Below are positions 55,417 through 63,703 of a DNA stretch of 64,000 nucleotides, piece after piece; the stretch's first letter is position 1; each line of letters begins with the position of its first letter. Origin of the DNA: Nakamurella antarctica (GTDB taxonomy: Bacteria; Actinomycetota; Actinomycetes; Mycobacteriales; Nakamurellaceae). The position numbers and the translations under genes are program-made. The notes under the pieces were generated by a model that saw only the letters and a list, made by a program, of their open reading frames with translations, was not told the origin of the DNA and did no database searches. Location: NCBI RefSeq assembly GCF_003860405.1, contig NZ_CP034170.1, positions 2,356,001 through 2,420,000 on the forward strand, in the 5' to 3' direction.

Positions 55417-55515
55417 TTAATTGCTGCCTCGGGTGATGCGTCCTTCGAAGGCGATGAGTGCTGGTTTCCATCTCATTGCCCATCGCGGGCTGCCTTTGCC
55501 GGTTGGGTCCAGTGA
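55417..55515 (-). pseudogene. IS256-family transposase C-terminal fragment
   Basis: About 32 codons ending at a stop read SLDPTGKGSPRWAMRWKPAL followed by an altered tail, the C-terminus of an IS256 transposase. It differs from the matching end of the copy at 56.5 kb (SLDPTGRGRTRWTMRWKPA), so it is a separate element. Nothing else of it remains. Confidence 0.7.
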
Positions 55516-55539
55516 TCCGTTTGCCGGCTCTTCAGACTC

Positions 55540-56430
55540 AGTGGGACTTAGCGGTTCTGGTTGGCTCCCGGCGTGATGCTCGGGTGCAAGCGAATCGTAT
55601 TCTCCTTTTGTGGTTTTCGGTGTTTCTGAACCCGAATGCGACACAGCCGACCATGGAGCCGTCGCTGTGGGGCGTAGCCGTGATGGAGTTGACGATGCGG
55701 TTGTAGCCTTCGGTTTTGCCGTTGCTGATTCCGGTGTTGATGCCGGCGATGATTGATGGTTGCCAGATGGTGATGGTCCACGCCAAGCGGCCCAGTTGCG
55801 GAATGTCGGCGTCGGCGCAGTGCTGGTAGAAGTCGATAAGCCGGTTCCAGACCTGGGATCGGTCTGGGTTAGTGCCAGCCAGGGACAGCAACGAGCGGGG
55901 CTTTTCCTTTCACTTGCCAGCACTTTTCCAACCCACCGGTGGTGTCAGCGCCGCGGATTGCGGTGAGCATCTTGGCCATCTCATCCTCGGTGAGGTTCTC
56001 CGCGGCCCGCAGCAGCCGGTTGCGTTTACCCCACTCAGGATCAGTTTTTCGGCCCCTTCGGCCGCGCCTAGTCCAGGCCAACTATCGCCGGTATTGAAGT
56101 GACTGCCCGGTTGGCGAGCATCACCAGGCGAAAACCGGTCCACGACCACCACGGCGTTCGCTAACGCGATCCTCGCTGCTCTTGCATAGGCGGTGGATGG
56201 GTCCATCCAGACGTGGGTGATTCCAGCCGACCAGGCTCACGTCTTGGGCTTGCAACCGGGTGATCACCACCTCGGAGTTCCGGCCGTTCACCTGCGCGAA
56301 CAGTCCACCGTTACCGCCCAAGTCGACCAGGTCGGTGTCGAATCGGTCCACCCACGTTCTGGCCCCGGTATCGGGGTCTGTTTCGTATTTGCCTTTCCCG
56401 CGACGGGTATCGTGAGCCCCAACACCGTCA
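55540..56430 (-). pseudogene. ISL3-family transposase, heavily decayed
   Basis: Pieces in several frames line up in the correct order with ISL3 transposases. Around 56.20-56.43 kb: KGKYETDPDTGARTWVDRFD, then DLVDLGGNGGLFAQVNGRNS. Near 56.15 kb: ANAVVVVDRFSPGDARQPGS. At 55.87-56.08 kb: LRAAENLTEDEMAKMLTAIR. At 55.54-55.89 kb: GKTEGYNRIVNSITATPHSD and FGFRNTENHKRRIRF. At least three frameshifts separate these. It is a different lineage from the intact-ended ISL3 at 32.4 kb. The N-terminal zinc-finger region is missing. Confidence 0.75.
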
Positions 56431-56461
56431 CAGGTGGTGGCGCATCGGGGGGACTATCTCG

Positions 56462-57842
56462 TTAACGGTGTTTCCAGCATTTTTGGTTAGTAGGTTTCTG
56501 CTGTCGGCCAGCGGTCGGCGAAAGTGATCGCGAATGCGCCCCGCGCTGGCTTCCACCTCATTGTCCATCGGGTGCGGCCACGACCCGTGGGATCGAGACT
56601 ACGAGTGACAAGGTACAGGCACTTCAACGCCGCTTGCTCAGTCGGGAAATGACCCCTAGCTCGGACCGCTCGCCGGTACCTCGCGTTGAGTGATTCGATG
56701 GCATTTCTTGAGCAGATCACGGTCCGGATCTCCAGGTCGTAATCCAAGAACGGAATGAATTCTTCCCACGCCGATTCCCAGAGCCGGATGATCGCACCGG
56801 ACTTCTTCCCCCATTTCTCGGTGAGGTCCTCCAACGCTGCGCCGGCGGCGTTGTGGTTCGGGGCGGTGTAGATCGGTTTCACATCGCGTTTGAGCGCATC
56901 CCAGTCCTTCTTCGACGCCAGCCAAAAGGTATTGCGAACCAGGAGAGATGATCCACGTTCGCACCGTGGTGAGCGGCCACACATTGCCCACCAAGTCAGG
57001 CAGTCCCTTCAAACCGTCGCAGATGAGGAAGAGAACGTCCCGAACCCCACGGTTCTTAATGTCGGTTAAGACGCTCATCCGCAAGCTTCGCGCCTTCACC
57101 GCCGGTTCCGACCCACAGCCCGAGGACGTCTTTCTCCCCGGCCAGGGTGAAGCCGATAGCTGCGTAAACGGGCCGGTTCGCGACCTGACCATCACGGATC
57201 TTCACCACAATCGCATCAATGAAAATCGCCGCGTAAACCCCGTCCAGCGGCCGGGCCGACCATTCGTGCATTTCCTCGATGACTTTGTCGGTGATCCTTG
57301 AGATCGTCTCCTTTGACACCGACGCCCCGTAGATCTGGGCGAAGTGTGCGCTGATCTCACCCGTCGTGAGGCGAGTTGGCATACAAAGACAGCGCAATCT
57401 CCTCAACCCCATTGAGCGGCGTTGACGTTTCGCCCGCGGTCTGCGGCTCGAACGAACCATCCCGATCCCTTGGGACCTCGATCGTGACCTGACCGGTCGC
57501 TTCAGTGAGCACCGTCTTCGCTCTCGTGCCGCCCGCGGACATTCCCAGGCCCGCGATCCGGGTTGGCGCGGTTCTTCTCATGCCCAAGGTGCTCAGCGAG
57601 CTCCTCATTCAGCGCGGCCTCGAACACGTTCTTCGTTAACAGCTTCAACAGCCCATCAGTGCCTGTCAGGGACAAGCCTCGTTCTTTCGCCATCGGAACC
57701 AACTCGGCCGCCGCAGCAGCCTCGGCGGATCGGTCATCATTCTGGTTTTTTTTAGGACTCACAGCATCAAGTGTCGTTGTCATCACGGCACCTTTCCCGC
57801 CACGCATCCTGCGCAGCGCGTCAGGTGCGGAAACACCGTTAA
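56462..57842 (-). mobile_element. IS256-family element, degenerate
   Basis: TTAACGGTGTTTCC (56462-56475) and its exact complement GGAAACACCGTTAA (57829-57842) bound the element, about 1.38 kb, and enclose a frameshifted IS256 transposase. No matching target duplication flanks it, which fits an old insertion or one next to other IS debris. Confidence 0.75.
56487..57807 (-). pseudogene. IS256-family mutator transposase with several frameshifts
   Basis: The N-terminus (from about 57783: MTTTLDAVSPKKNQNDDRSA, TDGLLKLLTKNVFEAALNEE) is read in one frame. Then LTEATGQVTIEVPRDRDGSF in a second, and ISAHFAQIYGASVSKETISR with DGVYAAIFIDAIVVKIRDGQ (first catalytic Asp) in a third. NRGVRDVLFLICDGLKGLPD (second Asp) and NAIESLNARYRRAVRARGHF (with the Glu) complete the DDE core. 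Four or more frame breaks, near 57.55, 57.38, 57.08 and 56.95 kb, inactivate it, yet amino-acid identity to the family remains high, so decay is recent in terms of substitutions. Confidence 0.85.
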
Positions 57843-57927
57843 ATCCACAGTCCCAGCCTTGGGAAGGAGCGTTTATCGCCAGAGATAACGGTCGGTTTCA
57901 GTCAATGTGAGTGCCGCCTATTCGGAG

Positions 57928-59502
57928 CTAATTCACCACCACTTGTTGGCAGCCTAACTCCTTGTTTCCCGAAGCAGCTTGGGTACTAATGGCGTATAAA
58001 CAGACGGTGTTCGCACCGCGACCACTGCTGGGAATGCTGAACCCAAATCCGTGATTGTTGCCGGTTCCATATGCCGCTCCGACATCACCGCGAGGGCCGT
58101 TTGCGTAATTTCCTGGATAACCAATTACCCCGGCAGGGCCAGAGACGTATGCATGAATCTCAACTGTGGCGGAGGGGTTCAACGCGTCAAATACCCAACC
58201 CTGCACCGATATCTGACTGCCGGCCGCACGAGCAGAATCAACCACGCCAGTCAAGTATCGAATCACGATCGTCTTGCAACCCAACGACTGATTACTCCCT
58301 GCGCTCGCCGAAATTACGTACGCACAGAGATTATGGTTTCCCTCCGCCGTAATCGAAAGGGCCTGCCTGAAACCATGATTGGAACCGGTGCCAGGGTATA
58401 CTGCCCCAACATCAGATCTGGACTGAGACGCTTGCAGCTGGTAGCCAACAGTCCCAGTAGGCCCCGTGTCGTACACGTGCACTTGTGTTGAAGTGGTGGG
58501 CGCTCCCGGATCAATGCTCCAACCTGAAACGCTGACTGAGCCCGGACTTATAACTGCAGTATCAAAGGAACCAAAGGGTTGACCCACCTCCACCGCGCGG
58601 CAACCGACCTGAACGTTCCCGCCAGGGCCCTGGTTAATCACATAGGCGCAAATATTGTGCTTACCTGTTCCCGAAATTGGGATGGTCAATCCGTACCCAC
58701 GATTTGGGCCGCTGGCTGGATACGCGGCCCAAACGTCTGCCCGCGGAATATTGGCAACGGTCTGATAACCAACGGAACCGCCGGACGGCAGAAAATCATA
58801 GATATGCACTGCGGCTGAACTGGATAGGGCGTCCGGATCCCAGCCCCACCCCTGGACGTAAACCGTGCTGCCCGACTTCTGCACTACGTCGACAACGCCG
58901 ACAGGGTTCCCATTCGGTACTGGGGCCGGCGGAGCGACCACCTGCCCAGGCTCAACCTGGTCCGTGAAGGTCATCGTGTTCCAACTCGCACCGTTCGAGC
59001 CGGTGACAGATCCCATTCCGACAAATCGGAATGACGCGCCAAGAATGTTGGCTTTGTGCCCTGGCGACGCCCAGTACGAGTCAAAAATTGATTGGGCGGT
59101 GACCGAGGCCGGCGACCACTTCGCCACGTTCTCACCCCATGACGTACGGTTCGACGCTCCATAGCTGGTGACCTGCTGGAATGCATTCGGGTTGTGCTGA
59201 AGCTGATTGCCGGTAGCCCCGTCTGCCATCTGGCTCGACCACCACACGGACAGATTCGTGAGTCCCGTTGCTTCCTGAACTTGTGGCAGACCAGCCGCGG
59301 AACGCTTGACGTTGATCATGCTGATCAACTCCTGATCGAAGGCGGTTAGCTGTGGGCCAGCAGCCAAAGCCATGGGTGCCGATGCGACGGCGGGCACTAG
59401 CATCGCGCACACCAGCACGAGGCACGCCAAGAGGCGGTTGGCTTTCGCTCGCCCGCCTGTGGCAACCGGAGAAACACGTCCGGCAGTGAGTGTCTGAAGC
59501 AT
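57928..59502 (-). CDS. Secreted CAP-domain (SCP/PR1-like) protein with three wall-type repeat domains
   Basis: 524 residues from ATG 59502, with AAAGG upstream; the reading from 59787 adds a non-secretory tail. A signal peptide (about 20-47, ending MALAAG) precedes a CAP domain, about 52-180 (FDQELISMINVKRSAAGLPQ, TSWGENVAKW, YWASPGHKANILGASFRFVG, with the His/Glu cluster of the CAP cavity). Three ~105-residue domains follow, each with the pattern VQGWGWDPDAL, HIYDFLP or HVYDTGP, DVGAVYPGTGSNHGF, and a cysteine pair (ICAYVI..VGC). The same domain forms the C-terminal half of the SpoIID protein at 43-46 kb. Bacterial CAP proteins have few known activities; wall or polysaccharide binding is inferred. 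Confidence 0.87.
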   Translation of the reverse strand: MLQTLTAGRVSPVATGGRAKANRLLACLVLVCAMLVPAVASAPMALAAGPQLTAFDQELISMINVKRSAAGLPQVQEATGLTNLSVWWSSQMADGATGNQLQHNPNAFQQVTSYGASNRTSWGENVAKWSPASVTAQSIFDSYWASPGHKANILGASFRFVGMGSVTGSNGASWNTMTFTDQVEPGQVVAPPAPVPNGNPVGVVDVVQKSGSTVYVQGWGWDPDALSSSAAVHIYDFLPSGGSVGYQTVANIPRADVWAAYPASGPNRGYGLTIPISGTGKHNICAYVINQGPGGNVQVGCRAVEVGQPFGSFDTAVISPGSVSVSGWSIDPGAPTTSTQVHVYDTGPTGTVGYQLQASQSRSDVGAVYPGTGSNHGFRQALSITAEGNHNLCAYVISASAGSNQSLGCKTIVIRYLTGVVDSARAAGSQISVQGWVFDALNPSATVEIHAYVSGPAGVIGYPGNYANGPRGDVGAAYGTGNNHGFGFSIPSSGRGANTVCLYAISTQAASGNKELGCQQVVVN

Positions 59503-60082
59503 GTGTGGCCTTTCACGCAGGGATGCAAACGGACGCAGGATTTCGACGTCAGGTCTACTACTCCTAGTAACAATACCGTTGCCTAGCGTCACAAGGGGAT
59601 TTGATTTCGCCTGGTAACTAAGTCGACGTTTCGGTGAGCAAATGACGAAACCGTCGTTCCCAGAGGCCAGATTAACTACTCTGAGTAGCAAAACGTCACG
59701 CTCTGCACAGTTGCGTGTGAGAATGCTGCAAGCCGTGACACGCAACCCGACGTCAGCTTCTGAGAAAGTGCTCGGCTCTCCAAGCATTCAGGCGCGTGAA
59801 ACACCTATTGGAGGGATTCATGGCTCTCTTGACACGACAGCCCGTGAGGTGGGCAAAAACTATCCCGGTAGATTCACCCGGGAATCGTTAGATTCCACTC
59901 TTTCGAGGAAATTACCGATCTCGATTCGTGCGCAAAAGGGCAAATCGCCCATTTGGGGACTGCGGGGGCAACACCAGCCACCCAGAATGCAGGGAGGGCT
60001 CGACTTCCCCGTCAGGTGGGGAGAAAATCACCGGGCTCCCAATGTCGACGGTGCAAGAACAAAAATGATCTCCTGCCCCTCG
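59503..60082. promoter_or_regulatory. 580-bp region upstream of the CAP gene, with a repeated palindromic motif
   Basis: No supported gene lies here; a plus-strand frame across 59642-60130 has no family resemblance. ACTACTCCTAGTA (59557-59569) and ACTACTCTGAGTA (59675-59687) match at 11 of 13 bases and are each partly self-complementary. They lie 118 bp apart in the CAP leader. A possible rmlD terminator is at its right end. I looked for a c-di-AMP riboswitch, common before wall-remodelling genes, and did not see one. Confidence 0.5.
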
Positions 60083-60098
60083 TCACCCCTCAGGCAGG
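60061..60098 (-). terminator. Possible intrinsic terminator at the end of rmlD
   Basis: On the minus strand CCTGCC pairs with GGCAGG around the rmlD stop codon and the hairpin is followed by ATCATTTTTG. The loop is long, so this is tentative. Confidence 0.35.
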
Positions 60099-60973
60099 AA
60101 CGCTTCTCGGTGGTCACGCAGGGCAGATGAGAGCGCCTCTTGCCAGGCTCGCAGCGGAGTGAGCCCCGCACCTTCCCACGCCTTCGAGGACATCACTGAA
60201 TATGCGGGTCTCGGAGCCGGGCGTGGGAAAGCACCCGTGGTGGTCTCCAGAACTCGACTCGGATCGGCACCTATGAGTTCAAAAATGGCCCGTGTTAAGC
60301 CACACCAGGTCGTCGCTCCAGCGTTGGTGGCGTGGAGCACCCCACCCGGAACATCCGACCTTTGTGCTAGTTCAATCAGCCCGGCTGCCAGATCTCGCGA
60401 CCATGTCGGCGAGCCGGTTTGATCGCTCACCACCGAGACAGTCGGGTGCTTGCCTTCGAGCATGCACATCGTTTTCACGAAGTTTGGGCCGGTCACACCA
60501 AATACCCAGGCAGTCCGGACAACATGCGCGCGCGGATGCTCCCTGAGCACCGCCTGCTCGCCCAGCAACTTGGAGGCGCCATAGACAGATGTGGGCCCGG
60601 TGGCCGAGTCCACTTCGTACGGTGTGGTGCCATCACCCGGGAACACGTAGTCGGTCGAGACGTGAATCAACCCGAGACCGTGCGCCGCAGCTGATCGCGC
60701 CAGATTCTCTGGTCCAGCCGCATTCACTGCATAAGCAGCGTCAGAATCTGCCTCTGCCTTGTCCACGGCGGTATAGGCGGCTGCGTTGATAATGACTCCG
60801 TCCGCTCGATGCTTCGCGGCAAACGCAGCAACGGCCGTTTCGACGTCCAGAGCGTTGGTGATGTCCAGATCAGCGAACCCCAGGCCCTCTGCTGAAATGT
60901 TTTCACTGGCTGCCAGAGTGACAAGGTCGGTTCCGAGCTGGCCCCGCGCGCCGGTGATGAGCAATGCAGTCAT
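60083..60973 (-). CDS. rmlD: dTDP-4-dehydrorhamnose reductase
   Basis: 296 residues from ATG 60973, with GAAGGA six bases upstream; the ORF start at 61024 lacks a site. NADPH loop ITGARGQLGTDL (5-16), the segment VIINAAAYTAVDKAE, active-site STDYVFPGDG and YGASK are all present. It reduces dTDP-4-dehydro-rhamnose to dTDP-L-rhamnose, the donor for WbbL. It belongs to the conserved backbone next to the LCP gene, as Rv3266c beside Rv3267. No rmlB or rmlC is in the window. Confidence 0.96.
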   Translation of the reverse strand: MTALLITGARGQLGTDLVTLAASENISAEGLGFADLDITNALDVETAVAAFAAKHRADGVIINAAAYTAVDKAEADSDAAYAVNAAGPENLARSAAAHGLGLIHVSTDYVFPGDGTTPYEVDSATGPTSVYGASKLLGEQAVLREHPRAHVVRTAWVFGVTGPNFVKTMCMLEGKHPTVSVVSDQTGSPTWSRDLAAGLIELAQRSDVPGGVLHATNAGATTWCGLTRAIFELIGADPSRVLETTTGAFPRPAPRPAYSVMSSKAWEGAGLTPLRAWQEALSSALRDHREAFLPEG

Positions 60974-61234
60974 GAAAGTCCTTCGGTCACAGTGGTTGGT
61001 CAGCAGAGCGTATCCAACAACCATGCTTCGACGGCCCCCGATTCCAAGCCCTTACGATCCAGAAAATACTTCACATACCCCGTCGACGCGCAACCCAAGG
61101 TGCAGCGATCACGTCGGTACTACTGGGACTATGGAGAAGGGGCTATCGACCCAGGACACACGGACGCTGGAAAGCACTAGTCCGAGACACCAGCAGCGCA
61201 GGGAATTAGACGAGCAGTTCAAGGAAGGCACCCA

Positions 61235-63688
61235 ATGAGCGACCGCGAGACCCCGGACAACCGCGGGCCGCGTCGGTATGGTCCGCGGGCCGACGACGCC
61301 GGTCGTTACGGTGAGACTCCACGCGGGAACGATCCGCGCGTAAACGACCCCCGCACGGATGGCACCCGCAAAGGGCAGCCACCGGTATTGCCACACCGTC
61401 CCCAAGCTGCCAGCGAGTCGCACCCAGATTCTGCCTACCCACTTTCACGCGGCTCAGGTCAACGGGACCAGGGACAACGGGACCAGGGACAACGGGACCG
61501 GGGACAACGCGACCGAGACCCGCGCGACCAAACATTACGCGACCAAACACCACGCGGCCCAGCCCCGCGCGAGGTGCCTCGACTGCCGGCGTCATCCCCA
61601 TCGCCGAACTTTGATCAGCGCTTTCGGGATCAGCGCCCACAAGGCCGTCCACCCGCCTGGCAAGACCAGCGCCCACAACCGGTAAGCCGATCCGGTGAAC
61701 GACGCACCACCGATGGATCCGAGGCCAGCTCCCCCCTGCGCAGGCAGCCAAGTGCACAGGGCCAAAACCCCCAGCGCCCGAACCCGCAGGGTCAAAACCC
61801 CCAGCGACCGCACCCGCAAAACCCCCAGCGCCCGAACCTCCAAAACCACAACCCGCAAAACCCCCAGGGCCAAAACCCCCAGCGCCCACTCCCGGCGAAC
61901 CAGAATCCGCAGCGCGACGATCCGTATCGTCGCGCGTGGTCGGAAGCCGATCAGCAGCCGCAGCGCCCGAATGTCCACAGTCAGTACCCCGAGACCAGAG
62001 TGTTCGCCGTGCCTCCGCGTGAATCCGCGGGGCCGCTCGGCCCCACGGGCCGCGGTCCCGGCGGTCCCCCGGTGCAAGGTCCCCCGGGTCGGGGCCCAGG
62101 CGGCCCAGGCGGCCCAGGCGGACCGGGCGGACCGCCAGGACCTGGGGGGCCACCGTCAGGCGGTCGTCGCAAGCGGGCATCTGGTCCGCTGAAAGCGGGC
62201 CGCATAGTGATGGCTTTGATCTCCGCCGCCGTCCTGGTGGTGAGTGGATTCGGCACTGTGGTCGCCGCCACCGCTGGCCAACAAGAGGCGGGCCTCACCA
62301 ACCCGTGCGATGCCGCCGGCGCATGCCCCGGTCAGACGATTCTGCTGGTGGGTTCCGATGCCCGCGTCGACGCTCAGGGAAATCCGCTCAGCGCCGAAGC
62401 GCTCAAGCAAGTAGCCACAGAGGCAGACGGTGGCGGCACGAGCACCGACACCATGATGCTGATCCACATTCCCGAGGGCGGGGGCAAGGCAACAGCCGTG
62501 TCGATCCCGAGGGATGTGTGGATAGCGAATCCACCGCCCGGACCTTCCGACTCTGATGCGTCCGCACTGGTGAAGTACGACGCCAACAAGGTCAACTCGT
62601 ACTACGGCAGTGCCAAGTTTTTCACCCAGGTTCGACTTGTCGCCGAAGGCGTTACTGATCAACCCACTGTTGAGCGTGAGTCCAACAATGCGGGCCGGAA
62701 GATGCTAATTAGCGTTCTGGAGAACTTCACCGGAATCCACATCGATAACTACGCCGAAGTCAACCTCTACGGGTTTTACCTACTGTCCAATGCTCTTGGT
62801 GGCGTGCCGGTCTGTTTGGTCAACGCGGTCAACGACCCGTTCTCCGGTGCCGTTTTTCCCGCTGGACCGCAGGAAGTTCAAGGTACTGCTGCACTTTCGT
62901 TCGTTCGTCAGCGTCACGGCTTGCCCAATGGCGACCTCGATCGCGTCAAACGTCAGCAGGCTTTCCTTTCCGGGGCCATCTCCAAAGTTCTGTCTGTCGG
63001 GACTGTTACCAAGATTCCCGAGTTGCTCAGCGCGGCTGACAAATCAATTGTGCTGAGTGAGGGCTTCAGCCTTTTGCAGTTGGCGAATCAAATGCAGTCG
63101 ATGTCCACCGGCAATATTATTTTCGCTACTTTGCCCACCCACGGCAGCGAATCCTCCACTGAGAAGGACGCACTCGCTGTCGACGTGCCTGAGGTACAAG
63201 CACTTTTTGCTTCGATCAAGAATGAGACGGCCTCGACCCAGGGACCCGCCGCTCAGAGCGATCCCGCGGCACCCACTCAGACCCTTGACCCGGTGTCGAT
63301 CATCGTTGATGTGCAAAATGGAACCATCACATCAGGGATGGCGAAGGCGGTGTCTGACGAGGTTGCCGCAGCCAAGTACACCCGGGGCCAGATCTCAGAC
63401 TTCCCCGGTGTCTCCGAGGGCAACGAGCAGTCCAGCACCACGATTCGGTTTTCGCCGGGTGGTGAGGCAGCAGCTGCCGGAGTGAAAGCCGCTCTCGGAT
63501 ACGGCGAGTTGCAGCCGGATTCCAGCGTGGACGCAGGTCACGTTCTCGTGGTCGTTGGCACTGACCGATCAGCGAAACCAAGCGGGCTCCGCAACAGCGC
63601 CCCGTTCGTTTCCGCACCCCCTGCTTCCTTGTACGCAGCCCCCGGTGACGGCTCCATCACCGCAGCCCAACCGGGCTGCGTCAACTAA
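61235..63688 (+). CDS. LytR-CpsA-Psr (LCP) family glycan ligase with LytR_C domain
   Basis: 817 residues. AAGGAAGG precedes ATG 61235. The first ~310 residues are cytoplasmic and disordered, rich in Pro, Gln, Asn, Arg and Gly with tandem motifs (RDQ/RGQ, NPQRPNPQG, GGPGGP). One transmembrane helix follows (about 322-345). The LCP domain runs from about 365 to 565 (ILLVGSDARVD, AVSIPRDVWIANP, FVRQRHGLPNGDLDRVKRQQ with the conserved Arg/Asp set). A LytR_C domain lies at about 686-779. LCP enzymes move lipid-linked polymer onto peptidoglycan; the M. tuberculosis homologue in this position, Rv3267, attaches arabinogalactan. It is divergent from rmlD across about 260 bp. Confidence 0.93.
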   Translation: MSDRETPDNRGPRRYGPRADDAGRYGETPRGNDPRVNDPRTDGTRKGQPPVLPHRPQAASESHPDSAYPLSRGSGQRDQGQRDQGQRDRGQRDRDPRDQTLRDQTPRGPAPREVPRLPASSPSPNFDQRFRDQRPQGRPPAWQDQRPQPVSRSGERRTTDGSEASSPLRRQPSAQGQNPQRPNPQGQNPQRPHPQNPQRPNLQNHNPQNPQGQNPQRPLPANQNPQRDDPYRRAWSEADQQPQRPNVHSQYPETRVFAVPPRESAGPLGPTGRGPGGPPVQGPPGRGPGGPGGPGGPGGPPGPGGPPSGGRRKRASGPLKAGRIVMALISAAVLVVSGFGTVVAATAGQQEAGLTNPCDAAGACPGQTILLVGSDARVDAQGNPLSAEALKQVATEADGGGTSTDTMMLIHIPEGGGKATAVSIPRDVWIANPPPGPSDSDASALVKYDANKVNSYYGSAKFFTQVRLVAEGVTDQPTVERESNNAGRKMLISVLENFTGIHIDNYAEVNLYGFYLLSNALGGVPVCLVNAVNDPFSGAVFPAGPQEVQGTAALSFVRQRHGLPNGDLDRVKRQQAFLSGAISKVLSVGTVTKIPELLSAADKSIVLSEGFSLLQLANQMQSMSTGNIIFATLPTHGSESSTEKDALAVDVPEVQALFASIKNETASTQGPAAQSDPAAPTQTLDPVSIIVDVQNGTITSGMAKAVSDEVAAAKYTRGQISDFPGVSEGNEQSSTTIRFSPGGEAAAAGVKAALGYGELQPDSSVDAGHVLVVVGTDRSAKPSGLRNSAPFVSAPPASLYAAPGDGSITAAQPGCVN
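63661..63680 (+). other. Perfect hairpin inside the 3' end of the LCP gene
   Basis: CGCAGCCC (63661-63668) and GGGCTGCG (63673-63680) form an 8-bp stem with a 4-base loop just before the stop codon. There is no T-run, so it may only stabilise the mRNA end. Confidence 0.5.
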
Positions 63689-63703
63689 TCTGATCGGCTC
63701 TGG

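Noticed and set aside
59503-60082. c-di-AMP (ydaO-type) riboswitch before the CAP gene
   Set aside because: Such elements are frequent before actinobacterial wall-hydrolase genes, but the conserved core segments were not found in this leader on the minus strand.
59642-60130. Plus-strand open frame of 162 codons between the CAP gene and rmlD
   Set aside because: No conserved motif, no good ribosome site, and it overlaps the 3' end of rmlD on the other strand. It is more likely leader and terminator sequence.
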